From positions 1 through 34,131 of the IMG/VR virus record IMGVR_UViG_3300007735_000857: a stretch of DNA of 34,131 bases. The stretch is one strand, 5' to 3'. Below are positions 7,921 to 16,210 of this stretch, in pieces. The stretch is from a virus. Within the stretch, counting starts at the first letter, position 1, and each line of letters starts with the position of its first letter. The notes under the pieces were generated by a model that saw only the letters and a program-made list of their open reading frames with translations, was not told the DNA's origin and made no database searches. The position numbers were made by a program, and so were the translations under genes.

Positions 7921-9011
7921 GCAAGAAACTATCCAAAGAACGAGTACAGCGAATCCTGAACGGTGGCGATGAGCCGCTGTTCACCCCTGAAGACTTTGCG
8001 TCAGACGAAGCCCGTGCCAAAGCACTGGATCGGGGAATGTATTTCTACCGCCAGTCTTTCTCCCCATCAGACGCACGAAAGTGGATCAGCGAGTGGTTGG
8101 TGGGCAAGGGACGCAAGGAGGACGCACGGTTGGTGTCTCGTGCGTCCAAGAGCAGTCTACGCCTTGTGTGTCCGTATTGCCGAATGGAGTCTCGGGGGTT
8201 CGTGTGGACAGACGAGCAGCAGGTTACAATTCAAAAATATATTAGTGAACTGTTGAACGAAGCCCGTTCCGCTGCACCTGCGGACGATGACACTCCCAAT
8301 ATTCAAGACCGCCTCCGGGCGAAGGCTGATGACACCCTTTCGGAACTAGAACCCCTGATTGACGAAGCCTTCACAGGGGCAGGCAGCAAGCGGTATAAGC
8401 CCGTTATAGCCTCTTGGATTGATTCCAAGCCCATGACCCGCCCCACAGCCATCATTGTGCGTGACAGGCTAATGGTTGCAATGGAAGAGATGTACTCTGC
8501 ATATTATAAAACCGACCCTGATATTGCTGAAGGGTATTCATATTTGAAAAGACCCACACAGAAGCGGCTGATTGAAATATTTGAAGAAGCAGTTGCCACC
8601 GCGAATGTAAAAATTAGTGGCATGGTGGCGGCTCGTAAACCCCGCAAGCCCCGTAAGGTAAATCCTGAAAAGGCGGTGAAGCGTTTAAAGTATTGCCAAA
8701 AGACCGAAAGTGGCTTGCAGTCAGTTGATCCTCGTGGTATTATTGGTGCTCAAGGACTCGTTGTGTTCAACACCAAAAACCACAAGGCTATCGTGTTCGT
8801 TGCCGCTGAACCCAAAGCAGGGCTAGGTGTCAAGGGATCAACCATTACCGGATGGGACGAGTCCAAGTCTTATGAAAAGACGGTGCGTAAGTGGGAAGAG
8901 TGGTTGAAGAAGACCGCAGGAATGCTGAAGGCACTTGAAGACATGAAGACCACAGCACTCGTTCCAACAGGAAGGATCAACAAGCACTGCTTGTTGCTAA
9001 AGACACTATGA
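7917..9011 (+). CDS. Unknown protein between genes 46 and rnh
   Basis: A 364-residue protein of unknown function. It is charged and mostly helical in appearance, with one Cys pair in RLVCPYCRMES (about residues 85-95), a Pro/Arg/Lys-rich linker (RKPRKPRK, about 240) and a C-terminal half with the phrases FNTKNHKAIVF and GSTITGWDESKS. Those strands suggest a globular C-terminal domain. Relatives of T4 in aquatic environments commonly carry an uncharacterised gene at this spot, so a replication or repair accessory role is plausible by context only. ATG 7917 (ATGA with the gp46 stop) is preferred to in-frame ATG 7908. Its own stop overlaps rnh by 4 bp. Confidence 0.72.
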   Translation: MSKKLSKERVQRILNGGDEPLFTPEDFASDEARAKALDRGMYFYRQSFSPSDARKWISEWLVGKGRKEDARLVSRASKSSLRLVCPYCRMESRGFVWTDEQQVTIQKYISELLNEARSAAPADDDTPNIQDRLRAKADDTLSELEPLIDEAFTGAGSKRYKPVIASWIDSKPMTRPTAIIVRDRLMVAMEEMYSAYYKTDPDIAEGYSYLKRPTQKRLIEIFEEAVATANVKISGMVAARKPRKPRKVNPEKAVKRLKYCQKTESGLQSVDPRGIIGAQGLVVFNTKNHKAIVFVAAEPKAGLGVKGSTITGWDESKSYEKTVRKWEEWLKKTAGMLKALEDMKTTALVPTGRINKHCLLLKTL

Positions 9012-9862
9012 TTCTCGTAGACAACAGCCAAGTGATTATGTCGTCCCTGTTCGCACAGCGTAACTTGGACTACACCGACGAGTCCTTGATTCGTCATATG
9101 GTGCTGAACACCTACCGCATGTATCGCAAGCGGTTCGGCAAGGAATACGGTGAACTTGTCCTGTGCCAAGAAGGGCAGGGTGGCGAGTATTCGTGGAGAC
9201 GCAAGTTCTTCCCGAATTACAAGGCTGCTCGTCGTGAGGCTCGCAAGGACAATCCCGACATGTGGAAGCGATTCTACGAAATCATGGACACCGTTCGCAC
9301 AGAGGTGCGTGAAGTGTTCCCGTACAAGAACCTATCCGTGAGAGGGTGCGAAGCCGACGATGTGATCGCGGTGCTTGCACGAAACCTGCATGAGCAGGAA
9401 CCTATTCTGATTCTGAGTGGAGACAAAGACTTTGGGCAACTGCAAATCTACAATGGAGTCAAACAGTACTCGCCCATGCAGAAGAAGTTCGTGACGGTTG
9501 ATAATCCAAAGACTTTTCTTTTTGAGCATATCGTGAAAGGCGATTCTTCAGACGGTGTGCCTAATGTGCTGTCTGAAGACGATTGTTTTGTGACGGACGG
9601 CAAGCGGCAGAAGCCAGTGACCCGTAAGCGTCTTGAAGAATTGGAGCAGTCTTGGGCTGAAAGCGGCAAGGTTCCTGATGCCGTTGCAGCCAATTGGAAC
9701 AGAAACGAGACACTTATCTCGCATCTGTGCATTCCGCCAGAATACCAAGAGCGTATCATGGAGGAGTGGCGTAAACCGTTTACCGCTAATCGTTCAAAGA
9801 TTTTGAACTATATGATTAGCAAAGGACTCAAGAACCTCATTTCAGATATAGGAGACTTTTGA
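9008..9862 (+). CDS. rnh: Ribonuclease H / 5'-3' flap exonuclease (T4 Rnh-like)
   Basis: A 284-residue FEN-1-type nuclease (T4 RNase H is 305). Metal-site motifs are VDNSQ (D5), CEADD (114-118), SGDKDF (137-142) and GDSSDG (178-183), with SWRRKFFPNYK matching the arch-region pattern of T4. It removes RNA primers and adjacent DNA from Okazaki fragments. At the place of T4 Asp71 (LCIDN) this protein has LCQEG, that is, a glutamate (E55) instead of aspartate, by eye alignment. ATG 9008 overlaps the previous stop; the stop overlaps the next ATG (TGATG). Confidence 0.9.
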   Translation: MILVDNSQVIMSSLFAQRNLDYTDESLIRHMVLNTYRMYRKRFGKEYGELVLCQEGQGGEYSWRRKFFPNYKAARREARKDNPDMWKRFYEIMDTVRTEVREVFPYKNLSVRGCEADDVIAVLARNLHEQEPILILSGDKDFGQLQIYNGVKQYSPMQKKFVTVDNPKTFLFEHIVKGDSSDGVPNVLSEDDCFVTDGKRQKPVTRKRLEELEQSWAESGKVPDAVAANWNRNETLISHLCIPPEYQERIMEEWRKPFTANRSKILNYMISKGLKNLISDIGDF

Positions 9863-10041
9863 TGGAAGGCAAGCCAAGTTGGGACGATTACGACCGTGCA
9901 GCAAAGAAGGCTCGCAAAAGTGCTGGCGACAAGAAGCGACGGGGCAAGCGTCACCAAGACCGACAGCAATTGCGTGATTGGGTGAATGATATCAACTACA
10001 GACGAAAGGAAGATTATGACGACTACCGCAACGAAGACTGA
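9862..10041 (+). CDS. Small highly charged protein
   Basis: A 59-residue protein with very high Lys/Arg/Asp content (KKARKSAGDKKRRGKRH, then DWVNDINYRRKEDYDDY). No domain is recognised. It starts at ATG 9862 in a TGATG overlap with rnh and GGAG (9851-9854) lies 7 nt upstream. It overlaps gene 45 by 26 bp and contains that gene's ribosome binding site (AAAGGAAG, 10005-10012). Its placement in a tightly packed operon, and its own ribosome binding site, argue that it is real. A basic nucleic-acid-associated peptide is possible but unproven. Confidence 0.68.
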   Translation: MEGKPSWDDYDRAAKKARKSAGDKKRRGKRHQDRQQLRDWVNDINYRRKEDYDDYRNED

Positions 10042-10720
10042 TTCCATGAAGATCAGCAAGCGAACCCTTGACATTCTCAAGAACTTTTCTGCTATCAATC
10101 CCGGACTGTTGGTGAATGTGGGCAACACCATCACCACTCTGTCCACAGGAAAGACCATCGTAGCCGAAGCAAAGGTGGACGAGAAGTTCACCAAGCAGTT
10201 CTCCATCTACGATCTGAACAAGTTTCTTGGCACAGTCAGTCTGTTCAAAGACCCTGATTTTTCTTTTGAGCAGAACTACATTGCCATCAAGAACGGCAAG
10301 TCAACAGTAAAGTATTACTACTGTGACGAGAAGTTGGTGCACCACACCAGCAAGAAGGTGTCCATGCCCAAGCCTGTTGTGGAATTTGATCTGTCCTCAA
10401 AGGATTTCTCTGAACTCCTGAAGGCAGCAGCGGTTCTACAGGTCAAGCATCTGTGTGTTGAACCGTCAAAGGACGGCAAGAGCATTCAGATTGTGGCTCG
10501 TGACAAGGAGGATGTGACTTCCAATGATTATTCACTGGTGGTTGCAGACTACGACGGTGGGGCAGAATTTGAGTTCATCATGGATGTGGATAATCTCAAG
10601 ATCATGTCTGGCGACTACCGTGTGCAGATTTCTGAAAAGGGAATCAGCATGTTCTCCAACAAGAACGAGCCACTAACCTATTGGATTGCAAATCATTCTG
10701 ATTCCAGTTACTCTGCCTGA
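10016..10720 (+). CDS. 45: DNA polymerase sliding clamp gp45
   Basis: A 234-residue protein (T4 gp45 is 228). KISKRTLDILKNFSAINPGLLV, the IYDLNKFLG strand, and the late segment GDYRVQISEKGISMFSNKN are characteristic of T4-type clamps. The trimeric ring tethers the polymerase to DNA and, in T4, also activates late transcription. ATG 10016 with AAAGGAAG just upstream is the start; an in-frame ATG at 9986 lies within the preceding gene and lacks a site. The order 45-44-62-regA is the canonical T4 replisome cluster. Confidence 0.94.
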   Translation: MTTTATKTDSMKISKRTLDILKNFSAINPGLLVNVGNTITTLSTGKTIVAEAKVDEKFTKQFSIYDLNKFLGTVSLFKDPDFSFEQNYIAIKNGKSTVKYYYCDEKLVHHTSKKVSMPKPVVEFDLSSKDFSELLKAAAVLQVKHLCVEPSKDGKSIQIVARDKEDVTSNDYSLVVADYDGGAEFEFIMDVDNLKIMSGDYRVQISEKGISMFSNKNEPLTYWIANHSDSSYSA

Positions 10721-10728
10721 AAGGCTTT

Positions 10729-11682
10729 ATGAAAACAAATGAATCCGTGAAGGGGCTATGGGTTGAGCGTTATCGTCCGCAAAGCGTGGACGAGTGCATC
10801 TTGCCACAAGACACGCAGGATGTGTTTACCCAAATGGTGCATCGGAAGGAACCACAGAATCTACTCCTCTCTGGAGGAGCAGGCTGTGGAAAGACTTCAG
10901 TTGCCAAGGCCCTGTGCAACGATCTTGGTTGTGATTGGTTGATGATTAACTGTTCGGAGGACGGTAATATTGATACCCTCCGCACCAAGATTCGTCAGTT
11001 TGCTTCTACTGTCTCCCTTACAGATGGGGCAAAGAAGGTGGTCATCCTTGACGAGTTTGACTATTCCAATGCACAGTCCACTCAACCCGCCCTTCGCGGA
11101 TTCATTGAAGAGTTTGCAGGCAACTGCCGATTCATCCTGACTTGTAATTTCAAGAACAGGGTGATTGAGCCGTTGCATTCCCGATGCACCTGTATTGATT
11201 TCCGAATCCCTAGCAAGGAAAAGCCTAAACTTGCTGTCAAGTTCCTGAAGCGAGCAGAAGACATCCTGAAGCGGGAGGGTATCGAATACGATCAGAAGGT
11301 GGTGGCTCAATTGGTTGGGAAGCATTTCCCCGACTTCCGCAGAACCATCAATGAACTTCAGCGGTATTCTGCTTGTGGCAAGATTGATGTAGGCATCCTG
11401 AACTCTATTGCCGATGTTCAGGTCAAGGAACTTATGAGGTGCATGAAGGGCAAGGACTTTGCAGGAGTCCGTAAGTGGGTGGTGGAGAACCTTGACAACG
11501 ACGCAACTCGTTTGTTCAGAACAGTTTACGACTCTCTGTACGAGAATCTTGAAGGCGGTTCCATTCCCCAAGCCATCCTGATTCTTGCAGACTACCAATA
11601 CAAGGCAGCGTTTGCAGCAGACGCAGAGATCAATCTTGCGGCTTGCATGGTTCAACTAATGATGGAGTGCAAGTTTAAGTGA
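10729..11682 (+). CDS. 44: Clamp-loader ATPase subunit gp44
   Basis: A 317-residue AAA+ ATPase (T4 gp44 is 319). It opens WVERYRPQSVDECILP, as clamp loaders do, then Walker A GGAGCGKTS (49-57), Walker B VVILDEFDY (about 103-111) and the arginine-finger motif HSRC (about 149). Four gp44 subunits with one gp62 open the gp45 ring and load it at primer-template junctions. AAAGG sits upstream of ATG 10729. The stop overlaps the gene 62 start (GTGA), coupling production of the two subunits. Confidence 0.96.
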   Translation: MKTNESVKGLWVERYRPQSVDECILPQDTQDVFTQMVHRKEPQNLLLSGGAGCGKTSVAKALCNDLGCDWLMINCSEDGNIDTLRTKIRQFASTVSLTDGAKKVVILDEFDYSNAQSTQPALRGFIEEFAGNCRFILTCNFKNRVIEPLHSRCTCIDFRIPSKEKPKLAVKFLKRAEDILKREGIEYDQKVVAQLVGKHFPDFRRTINELQRYSACGKIDVGILNSIADVQVKELMRCMKGKDFAGVRKWVVENLDNDATRLFRTVYDSLYENLEGGSIPQAILILADYQYKAAFAADAEINLAACMVQLMMECKFK

Positions 11683-12065
11683 GCCACCAACTGACTGATT
11701 ATTTGAAAGCCATCAACGAAACCAAAGAGCCGTTGATGGATACACCCGAGTGGGGCAAGACCTCGTATCCCCCGTTCGTGGTTGGGCGGTGTCTGTCGTA
11801 CTTTCCTGACACCCTGTTCGCTGTAAATGAAATGAATACCCGTGCCCACATTGACCCCAAGATGCACTTTGACTTTCTTCGTGGAGCCGTTCGGAAGCGT
11901 AAGCGGTTCTCCAAGTGGCTGAAGCGGGAGAGTGATGAGCGAGTGCAAGCACTAATTGAATATTATGGATTCTCTGCAAAGAAGGCTAGGGAGGCATTGA
12001 CCGTTTTGACCCCACAACAGGTTGCTGATATTGTGGCAGCGGTCTTCAAGGGTGGAAAAGCGTAG
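11679..12065 (+). CDS. 62: Clamp-loader small subunit gp62
   Basis: A 128-residue protein, shorter than T4 gp62 (187) but like the compact versions in aquatic T4 relatives. The block FVVGRCLSYFPDTLFAVNEMN, then MHFDFLRGAVRKRKRFSKWLKR, parallels T4's LSQFPECMPAVYAMN and FNYLMAAVPRGKRYGKWAK. It is the non-ATPase stator of the clamp loader. GTG 11679 overlaps the gene 44 stop. Identification rests on this motif and on its place between 44 and regA. Confidence 0.88.
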   Translation: MSHQLTDYLKAINETKEPLMDTPEWGKTSYPPFVVGRCLSYFPDTLFAVNEMNTRAHIDPKMHFDFLRGAVRKRKRFSKWLKRESDERVQALIEYYGFSAKKAREALTVLTPQQVADIVAAVFKGGKA

Positions 12066-12068
12066 ACT

Positions 12069-12076
12069 AATAAATA
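12069..12076 (+). promoter_or_regulatory. Possible late promoter before regA
   Basis: AATAAATA (12069-12076) matches seven of eight bases of the T4 late promoter and lies in the 49-bp gap between 62 and regA, 39 nt before ATG 12115. If used, it would drive regA and perhaps the start of the glycosyltransferase island late in infection. Confidence 0.4.
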
Positions 12077-12114
12077 GTTCCGTGTCAGTAAATTTTATAG
12101 AAAGTGGTATAGAC

Positions 12115-12555
12115 ATGGAACAACCAAACGAACGATATATTGATCTTGAACCCAAAGACCTGCTAGAAGTTACTATTGCAAAGCCTGATGACTTCCTGAA
12201 GGTTCGTGAAACCCTGACCCGTATCGGGGTATCATCTCGTAAAGAAAAGAAGTTGTGGCAGTCCTGCCATATTCTTCACAAGCGTGGCAAATATTACATT
12301 GTCCACTTCAAGGAAATGTTTGCACTTGATGATCTGCCCACCTCTATCGACTCCGAAGATATTGGTCGCCGCAACACCATCGCGTGTCTGCTTGAGGAGT
12401 GGGGACTGCTCAAGATTGTCAACAAAGAAAAAATAGTAGACAAGGTTCCCCTGAACAAAATAAAGATTCTCCCACATAAAGAAAAGGGAGAGTGGCAACT
12501 GTGTCCTAAATATCACATAGGACGAAGCAAATCGGGACATAAGCCCGAAGAATAA
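12115..12555 (+). CDS. regA: RegA translational repressor
   Basis: A 146-residue protein with the RegA core clearly conserved: DFLKVRETLTRIGVSS, LWQSCHILHKRGKYYIVHFKEMF, NTIACLLEEWGLLKIV and the ending EWQLCPKYHIG. T4 RegA (122 residues) binds ribosome binding sites of many early mRNAs, including 45 and 44, and represses their translation. Compared with T4 there is an N-terminal extension of about 18 residues and a short C-terminal basic tail. The start at ATG 12115 follows a 49-bp gap; the ribosome site is weak (GAAAGTGG). Confidence 0.93.
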   Translation: MEQPNERYIDLEPKDLLEVTIAKPDDFLKVRETLTRIGVSSRKEKKLWQSCHILHKRGKYYIVHFKEMFALDDLPTSIDSEDIGRRNTIACLLEEWGLLKIVNKEKIVDKVPLNKIKILPHKEKGEWQLCPKYHIGRSKSGHKPEE

Positions 12556-12571
12556 AAAGGAGATATTCGTA

Positions 12572-13279
12572 ATGAGCAGACTCGTGATAAAGTTCCCGAC
12601 ACGGAACCGCCCTGAAAAGTTCAAGACCGTATTCACACGCTACATGACCTTCCTGAGCGGACGGCATGATGTGCGTTTTGTTGTCAGCATGGACGCAGAC
12701 GATGCCACCATGAACAACGATGCCATGCGCGAGTGGTTTGAGACTCGCAAGCGTAACGCAGACATCAAGTACTGCTATGGACACTCCAAGACCAAGATTC
12801 AAGCCTGCAATGCAGACATGGAAGGCGAAGACGGCGATGTGCTGCTGCTTGCTTCGGATGATATGAATCCGCAGCAGATGAGTTACGATGAAGTAATTTT
12901 CAAGTGCTTTGAGCAGGCATTTCCCGACTTTAGCGGAGCCATCAAGTTTTGGGACGGGCTACGCCCCAAGGAAGACCCCCTGATGACTCTTACAGTCATG
13001 GGCTTCCCCCTGTACAAGCAGTTTGGATATATTTACAACCCAGAGTATAAGTCCTTGTACTGCGACAACGAGCAGACAGCCGTTTGCCATCAGTTAGGTA
13101 AACTAGCCATTGCTCCGTATTGTATTATTCGTCACGAGTGGACAAATGAGCCGTTTGATACCCTTCACGCTCGTAACGAAAACAAGGACATGTACGATGT
13201 GGACAGCAAGACTTTTGAGGCTCGTAAAGCCAAGAATTTTGATATGGAGGTAATGTTCAATGCCAGTGCCAGCCGATGA
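12572..13279 (+). CDS. GT-A-fold glycosyltransferase-like protein
   Basis: A 235-residue protein opening the carbohydrate island. It starts with the strand LVIKFPTRNRPEKF typical of GT-A enzymes, has a metal-binding DxD-type motif in SMDADD (residues 40-44) and a second acidic motif ASDDMNP (94-100). The later HEWTNEPFDTLHARNENKDMY suggests a conserved phage-type glycosyltransferase. Donor and acceptor are unknown. A good ribosome site (AAGGAG, 12557-12562) precedes ATG 12572. Base composition here is still like the replication core, so this gene may be a long-standing neighbour of regA rather than part of the AT-rich insert. It overlaps the next gene by 20 bp. Confidence 0.72.
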   Translation: MSRLVIKFPTRNRPEKFKTVFTRYMTFLSGRHDVRFVVSMDADDATMNNDAMREWFETRKRNADIKYCYGHSKTKIQACNADMEGEDGDVLLLASDDMNPQQMSYDEVIFKCFEQAFPDFSGAIKFWDGLRPKEDPLMTLTVMGFPLYKQFGYIYNPEYKSLYCDNEQTAVCHQLGKLAIAPYCIIRHEWTNEPFDTLHARNENKDMYDVDSKTFEARKAKNFDMEVMFNASASR

Positions 13280-13892
13280 TATTTTGATTAGTATTCTAAT
13301 CCTTTCTATTCCTTCTCGCACAGAATCCGTTACTGCCTTGATGAAAAAGTTGGATGGGCAGTTGGGAAACCGTCGCTCTGTGGAGATTCTAGTTCTAACA
13401 GATAACCGATCACAGAGTATTTCAGAGAAGAGAAATGTTCTGCTTCGTGCTGCTCGCGGACAATTTGTGTGTTTCATGGACGACGATGATGGTATTGCTA
13501 ACGATTATATTGACCAACTGCTAAATGCAATAAAAGAGAACCCGTCAGTTGATTGTGTTTCGTTCAACCAATTCTGTTCTTTGGATGGTGAGCCTATGAA
13601 TGTAGAGTTTGGTATTGGAAATCCGCACGGGCAGTTGTGGCGAACCCAAGATGGAATGCTTGGAGATATCAAGCGTCCTCCGTACCATATGTGTCTGTGG
13701 CGGCGTGAAATTGCACAGAGTGAAGAGTTCCGTCCGATGTATAGTGCTAACGGTCAGTCTACAGAAGATATTGATTGGTTGATGCGGCTGTACCCAAAGG
13801 TTCAAACAGAACATCATATTGATGCACCTTTGCATATGTACATTTACAATTCAAATACAACTGCTTCTTTGGTTCCACAATCAGAACAATGA
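13260..13892 (+). CDS. Family 2-like glycosyltransferase
   Basis: A 210-residue protein. ISILILSIPSRTESV is the first strand and turn of family 2 glycosyltransferases, SEKRNVLLRAARGQFVCFMDDDD (residues 56-77) contains the helix and DxD-type metal/nucleotide motif of that family, and YSANGQSTEDIDWLMRL supplies the acidic catalytic-base region. It probably transfers one sugar from a nucleotide donor. It starts within the previous gene and ends in an ATGA overlap with the next, so it is translated as part of a chain. From about here the sequence becomes AT-richer. Confidence 0.8.
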   Translation: MPVPADDILISILILSIPSRTESVTALMKKLDGQLGNRRSVEILVLTDNRSQSISEKRNVLLRAARGQFVCFMDDDDGIANDYIDQLLNAIKENPSVDCVSFNQFCSLDGEPMNVEFGIGNPHGQLWRTQDGMLGDIKRPPYHMCLWRREIAQSEEFRPMYSANGQSTEDIDWLMRLYPKVQTEHHIDAPLHMYIYNSNTTASLVPQSEQ

Positions 13893-14599
13893 AAATTCTT
13901 CTAAATTATGCAAATGGCAAGTTCTTGGAATCGCAATTCAAGAACAGTCAAAGTGGTTTGGCAGCAGGATTCAATGTTGTGTATCAAATGGGTGGTTCTG
14001 ATATCGAGTCTTGTTTTAGTATTGCACACCACAATATCCTATCAGAAAAAAGAGGTGCGGGGTATTGGTTGTGGAAACCGTATTTCATCAATCGAATTTT
14101 GAAAAATATGAATGAGACAGATATTTTATTCTATTCTGATTCTGGTTCTATTTTTATTCGTAGAATGGAACCAATCTTTGATGCCGTTACTTCTGATCCT
14201 CGTGGAATAGTTGCTTTTGAATTGGCTGGAGGTCACATAGAAAAGCAGTATACTAAAATGGATTTGCTGAAATACATGAATATGGAAAGTTCAGAATATT
14301 CAGATTCTCCCCAAAGGATGGCTAGTTTTATGTGCTTTCGTGGGACACATGAAGCAAAGAGAATAGTTTCAGAATATCTTGAACTTGCAAAAAATCCACA
14401 CTTCATAACAGACACTCCAAATCAAAACGGATGGGTTGAGCCAAATTTTAAAGGACACAGACACGATCAATCCATATGGAGCCTATTGACAAAGAAGCAC
14501 AATGTGACTATACTGCGTGATCCCACACAATGGGGTCTACACCACAAAGAAACTACCGAAGAAGAAGTTTTCATTCACCACACCAGAGATCCACGATGA
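13889..14599 (+). CDS. Putative glycosyltransferase with GYWLWKP motif
   Basis: A 236-residue protein. The segment GAGYWLWKPYFI (57-68), followed by an acidic YSDSGS (82-87), is the pattern of a family of bacterial and phage proteins with a nucleotide-diphospho-sugar transferase fold found in polysaccharide loci. The C-terminal HRHDQSIWSLL and HHTRDPR would complete the active site. Substrate is unknown. It starts and ends with ATGA overlaps. A promoter-like sequence (14486-14514) lies near its 3' end. Confidence 0.65.
   Translation: MKILLNYANGKFLESQFKNSQSGLAAGFNVVYQMGGSDIESCFSIAHHNILSEKRGAGYWLWKPYFINRILKNMNETDILFYSDSGSIFIRRMEPIFDAVTSDPRGIVAFELAGGHIEKQYTKMDLLKYMNMESSEYSDSPQRMASFMCFRGTHEAKRIVSEYLELAKNPHFITDTPNQNGWVEPNFKGHRHDQSIWSLLTKKHNVTILRDPTQWGLHHKETTEEEVFIHHTRDPR
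14486..14514 (+). promoter_or_regulatory. Possible internal promoter in the glycosyltransferase cluster
   Basis: TTGACA (14486-14491), 17-bp spacer, TATACT (14509-14514); eleven of twelve consensus bases at ideal spacing, about 80 bp before the next start codon (14596). It uses the same -35/-10 pair as the intergenic uvsY and uvsE promoters. It is inside a gene, so it may be coincidental. Confidence 0.45.
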
Positions 14600-15396
14600 A
14601 GATTGAAAAAGTAATCGTATCAACCAATTCCAATCCGCTATACTTTGATTTTTGGAAATCGTTTTCGTATGTGTGGAAGGAAAAGATGGGAGCCGATCCT
14701 GTTCTGATATACATTGACAGCAGCCCTGATTCTGCTGAAATTGATGAGAGATGGGGTCAGGTTATTCGTGTAAAGACTGTTGATGGTGTTCCTGAATATT
14801 TGCAAACACAATGGTCACGATTTTTCTTTACTCGTCTGTTTCCCGATTCTGTTTGTATGACCAGTGATATTGATATGTACCCTTTACATAAGGGTTATTT
14901 CATGGATGAATTTCAATTTGATGGTAATTGGCATTTGCATCTTAATGGAAATGGTGTCACAGGAAGACACGATGATTGGATTAATGGTAAGTGTAATCTT
15001 AATGTCTGCTATCATGTGAATTACGGAAACCGTTTTGGTTCTTTATTTGAAATGGCGGATTCTTGGGAAGATGAGATTCGTAGACTTCATTCCATGAATC
15101 TAGGAAAAGATCAGTCTCAATGGGCAGAACACCTTAAGGGCATGGATAACTGGGGCGCAGAAGAAGACTACACTACTGCTGTATTACGCAGAAAGAGCAT
15201 AGATCAATCTGTAACTGTGTATAGCAAAGGACTGTACGGGCACAGATTTGATCGTTCGGCATGGGATCGTTGCAAGCAAGCAATTCCTTCACATCAATTT
15301 GTGGATTGTCACTCACTTCGTCCATTTCATCAAAATCAAAATCAAATTCTAGAAATTCTAAACCACTACCACGGAAATTTTGATGATTCCATCTGA
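14596..15396 (+). CDS. Putative glycosyltransferase (SDIDM motif)
   Basis: A 266-residue protein. VIVSTNSNPLYFDFW and VLIYIDSS form the expected N-terminal alternating strands, followed by SRFFFTRLFPDSVCMTSDIDMYPL, where SDIDM (90-94) is a DxD-like nucleotide-sugar/metal motif after a helix typical of small GT-A enzymes. NWGAEEDYTTAVLRR may hold the acceptor-side acidic residues. The end HQFVDCHSLRPFHQ carries His residues often found at the metal site of such enzymes. Specificity is unknown. It overlaps its neighbours at both ends. Confidence 0.66.
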   Translation: MKIEKVIVSTNSNPLYFDFWKSFSYVWKEKMGADPVLIYIDSSPDSAEIDERWGQVIRVKTVDGVPEYLQTQWSRFFFTRLFPDSVCMTSDIDMYPLHKGYFMDEFQFDGNWHLHLNGNGVTGRHDDWINGKCNLNVCYHVNYGNRFGSLFEMADSWEDEIRRLHSMNLGKDQSQWAEHLKGMDNWGAEEDYTTAVLRRKSIDQSVTVYSKGLYGHRFDRSAWDRCKQAIPSHQFVDCHSLRPFHQNQNQILEILNHYHGNFDDSI

Positions 15397-16210
15397 AGAA
15401 ATAATTAGCGGAAACAATCTAGCAGCAAAGTGCGACTATGTGTTTGCACAAATGTGTGCCACAGAACAAGGTGTGTTTCCTGTTTTTACAAAATACGCTC
15501 CGTCTTTTAAAGGTGGAGAAGTTGTTTTTTGTAAAACTGACTATATTGTTTCTCTGCGTGATGTTGTGAACCAGTTTGTTCCGCGCGATGTTCCATTCAC
15601 CATATTGACACACGACAGCGATTATGCTGTAACGAATGAGATGACACAACTATTCGCAGATAGACCAGTTAAATGGTATGGTATGAATTGTTCTACGGAA
15701 ACAGCAAGCCCAATTCCTATTGGTGTAGCAAATTCTTACTCCAAAGGAAATCTGAACGATTTTGAAAGAACAGTATCTCCTACTCGTCTGCTGTATGTGA
15801 ACAATCGTGTTCATAATTATCCAGATCTTCGGCAATGGCTGTATAATCATTTTTCTTCAAAGTCTTGGGCAACAATCCGAGTTCCATATGAACATGCTGG
15901 TATTGATCCACGATACAAAGAAGAATTGCTAGATCACAAATTTGTATTGTGTCCTCGTGGCAATGGAGTAGATACTCATAGAATGTGGGAAGCAATGTAT
16001 AGCGGAGTTATACCTGTAGTTGTTAGACACAGAACTCACGCATTACTTGAGGGGCAGTTGCCTATATTGTTTGTAGATGATTATTCTGAAGTGAACGAGC
16101 ATATGCTAAATGAAGCATATGAAAAATTCAGTAAGTCTGTTTGGAATATGGATATGCTGAAAGTTTCTTGGTGGATGGAATTCATACGGAGATGTGATTA
16201 TGCCTATTGA
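15383..16210 (+). CDS. Exostosin-like glycosyltransferase (GT47-type)
   Basis: A 275-residue protein. The segment KFVLCPRGNGVDTHRMWEAM followed by YSGVIPVV (residues 186-213) is the nucleotide-sugar-binding helix-turn of exostosin-type GT-B enzymes (a 'CPRG...RxWEA...GxIPVV' pattern). The enzyme would add a sugar to a growing glycan. A second, weakly similar protein is encoded at 16893-17705. ATG 15383 lies inside the previous gene; TTG 15380 directly before it is in frame but unlikely. The ribosome site is poor. Confidence 0.75.
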   Translation: MIPSEEIISGNNLAAKCDYVFAQMCATEQGVFPVFTKYAPSFKGGEVVFCKTDYIVSLRDVVNQFVPRDVPFTILTHDSDYAVTNEMTQLFADRPVKWYGMNCSTETASPIPIGVANSYSKGNLNDFERTVSPTRLLYVNNRVHNYPDLRQWLYNHFSSKSWATIRVPYEHAGIDPRYKEELLDHKFVLCPRGNGVDTHRMWEAMYSGVIPVVVRHRTHALLEGQLPILFVDDYSEVNEHMLNEAYEKFSKSVWNMDMLKVSWWMEFIRRCDYAY

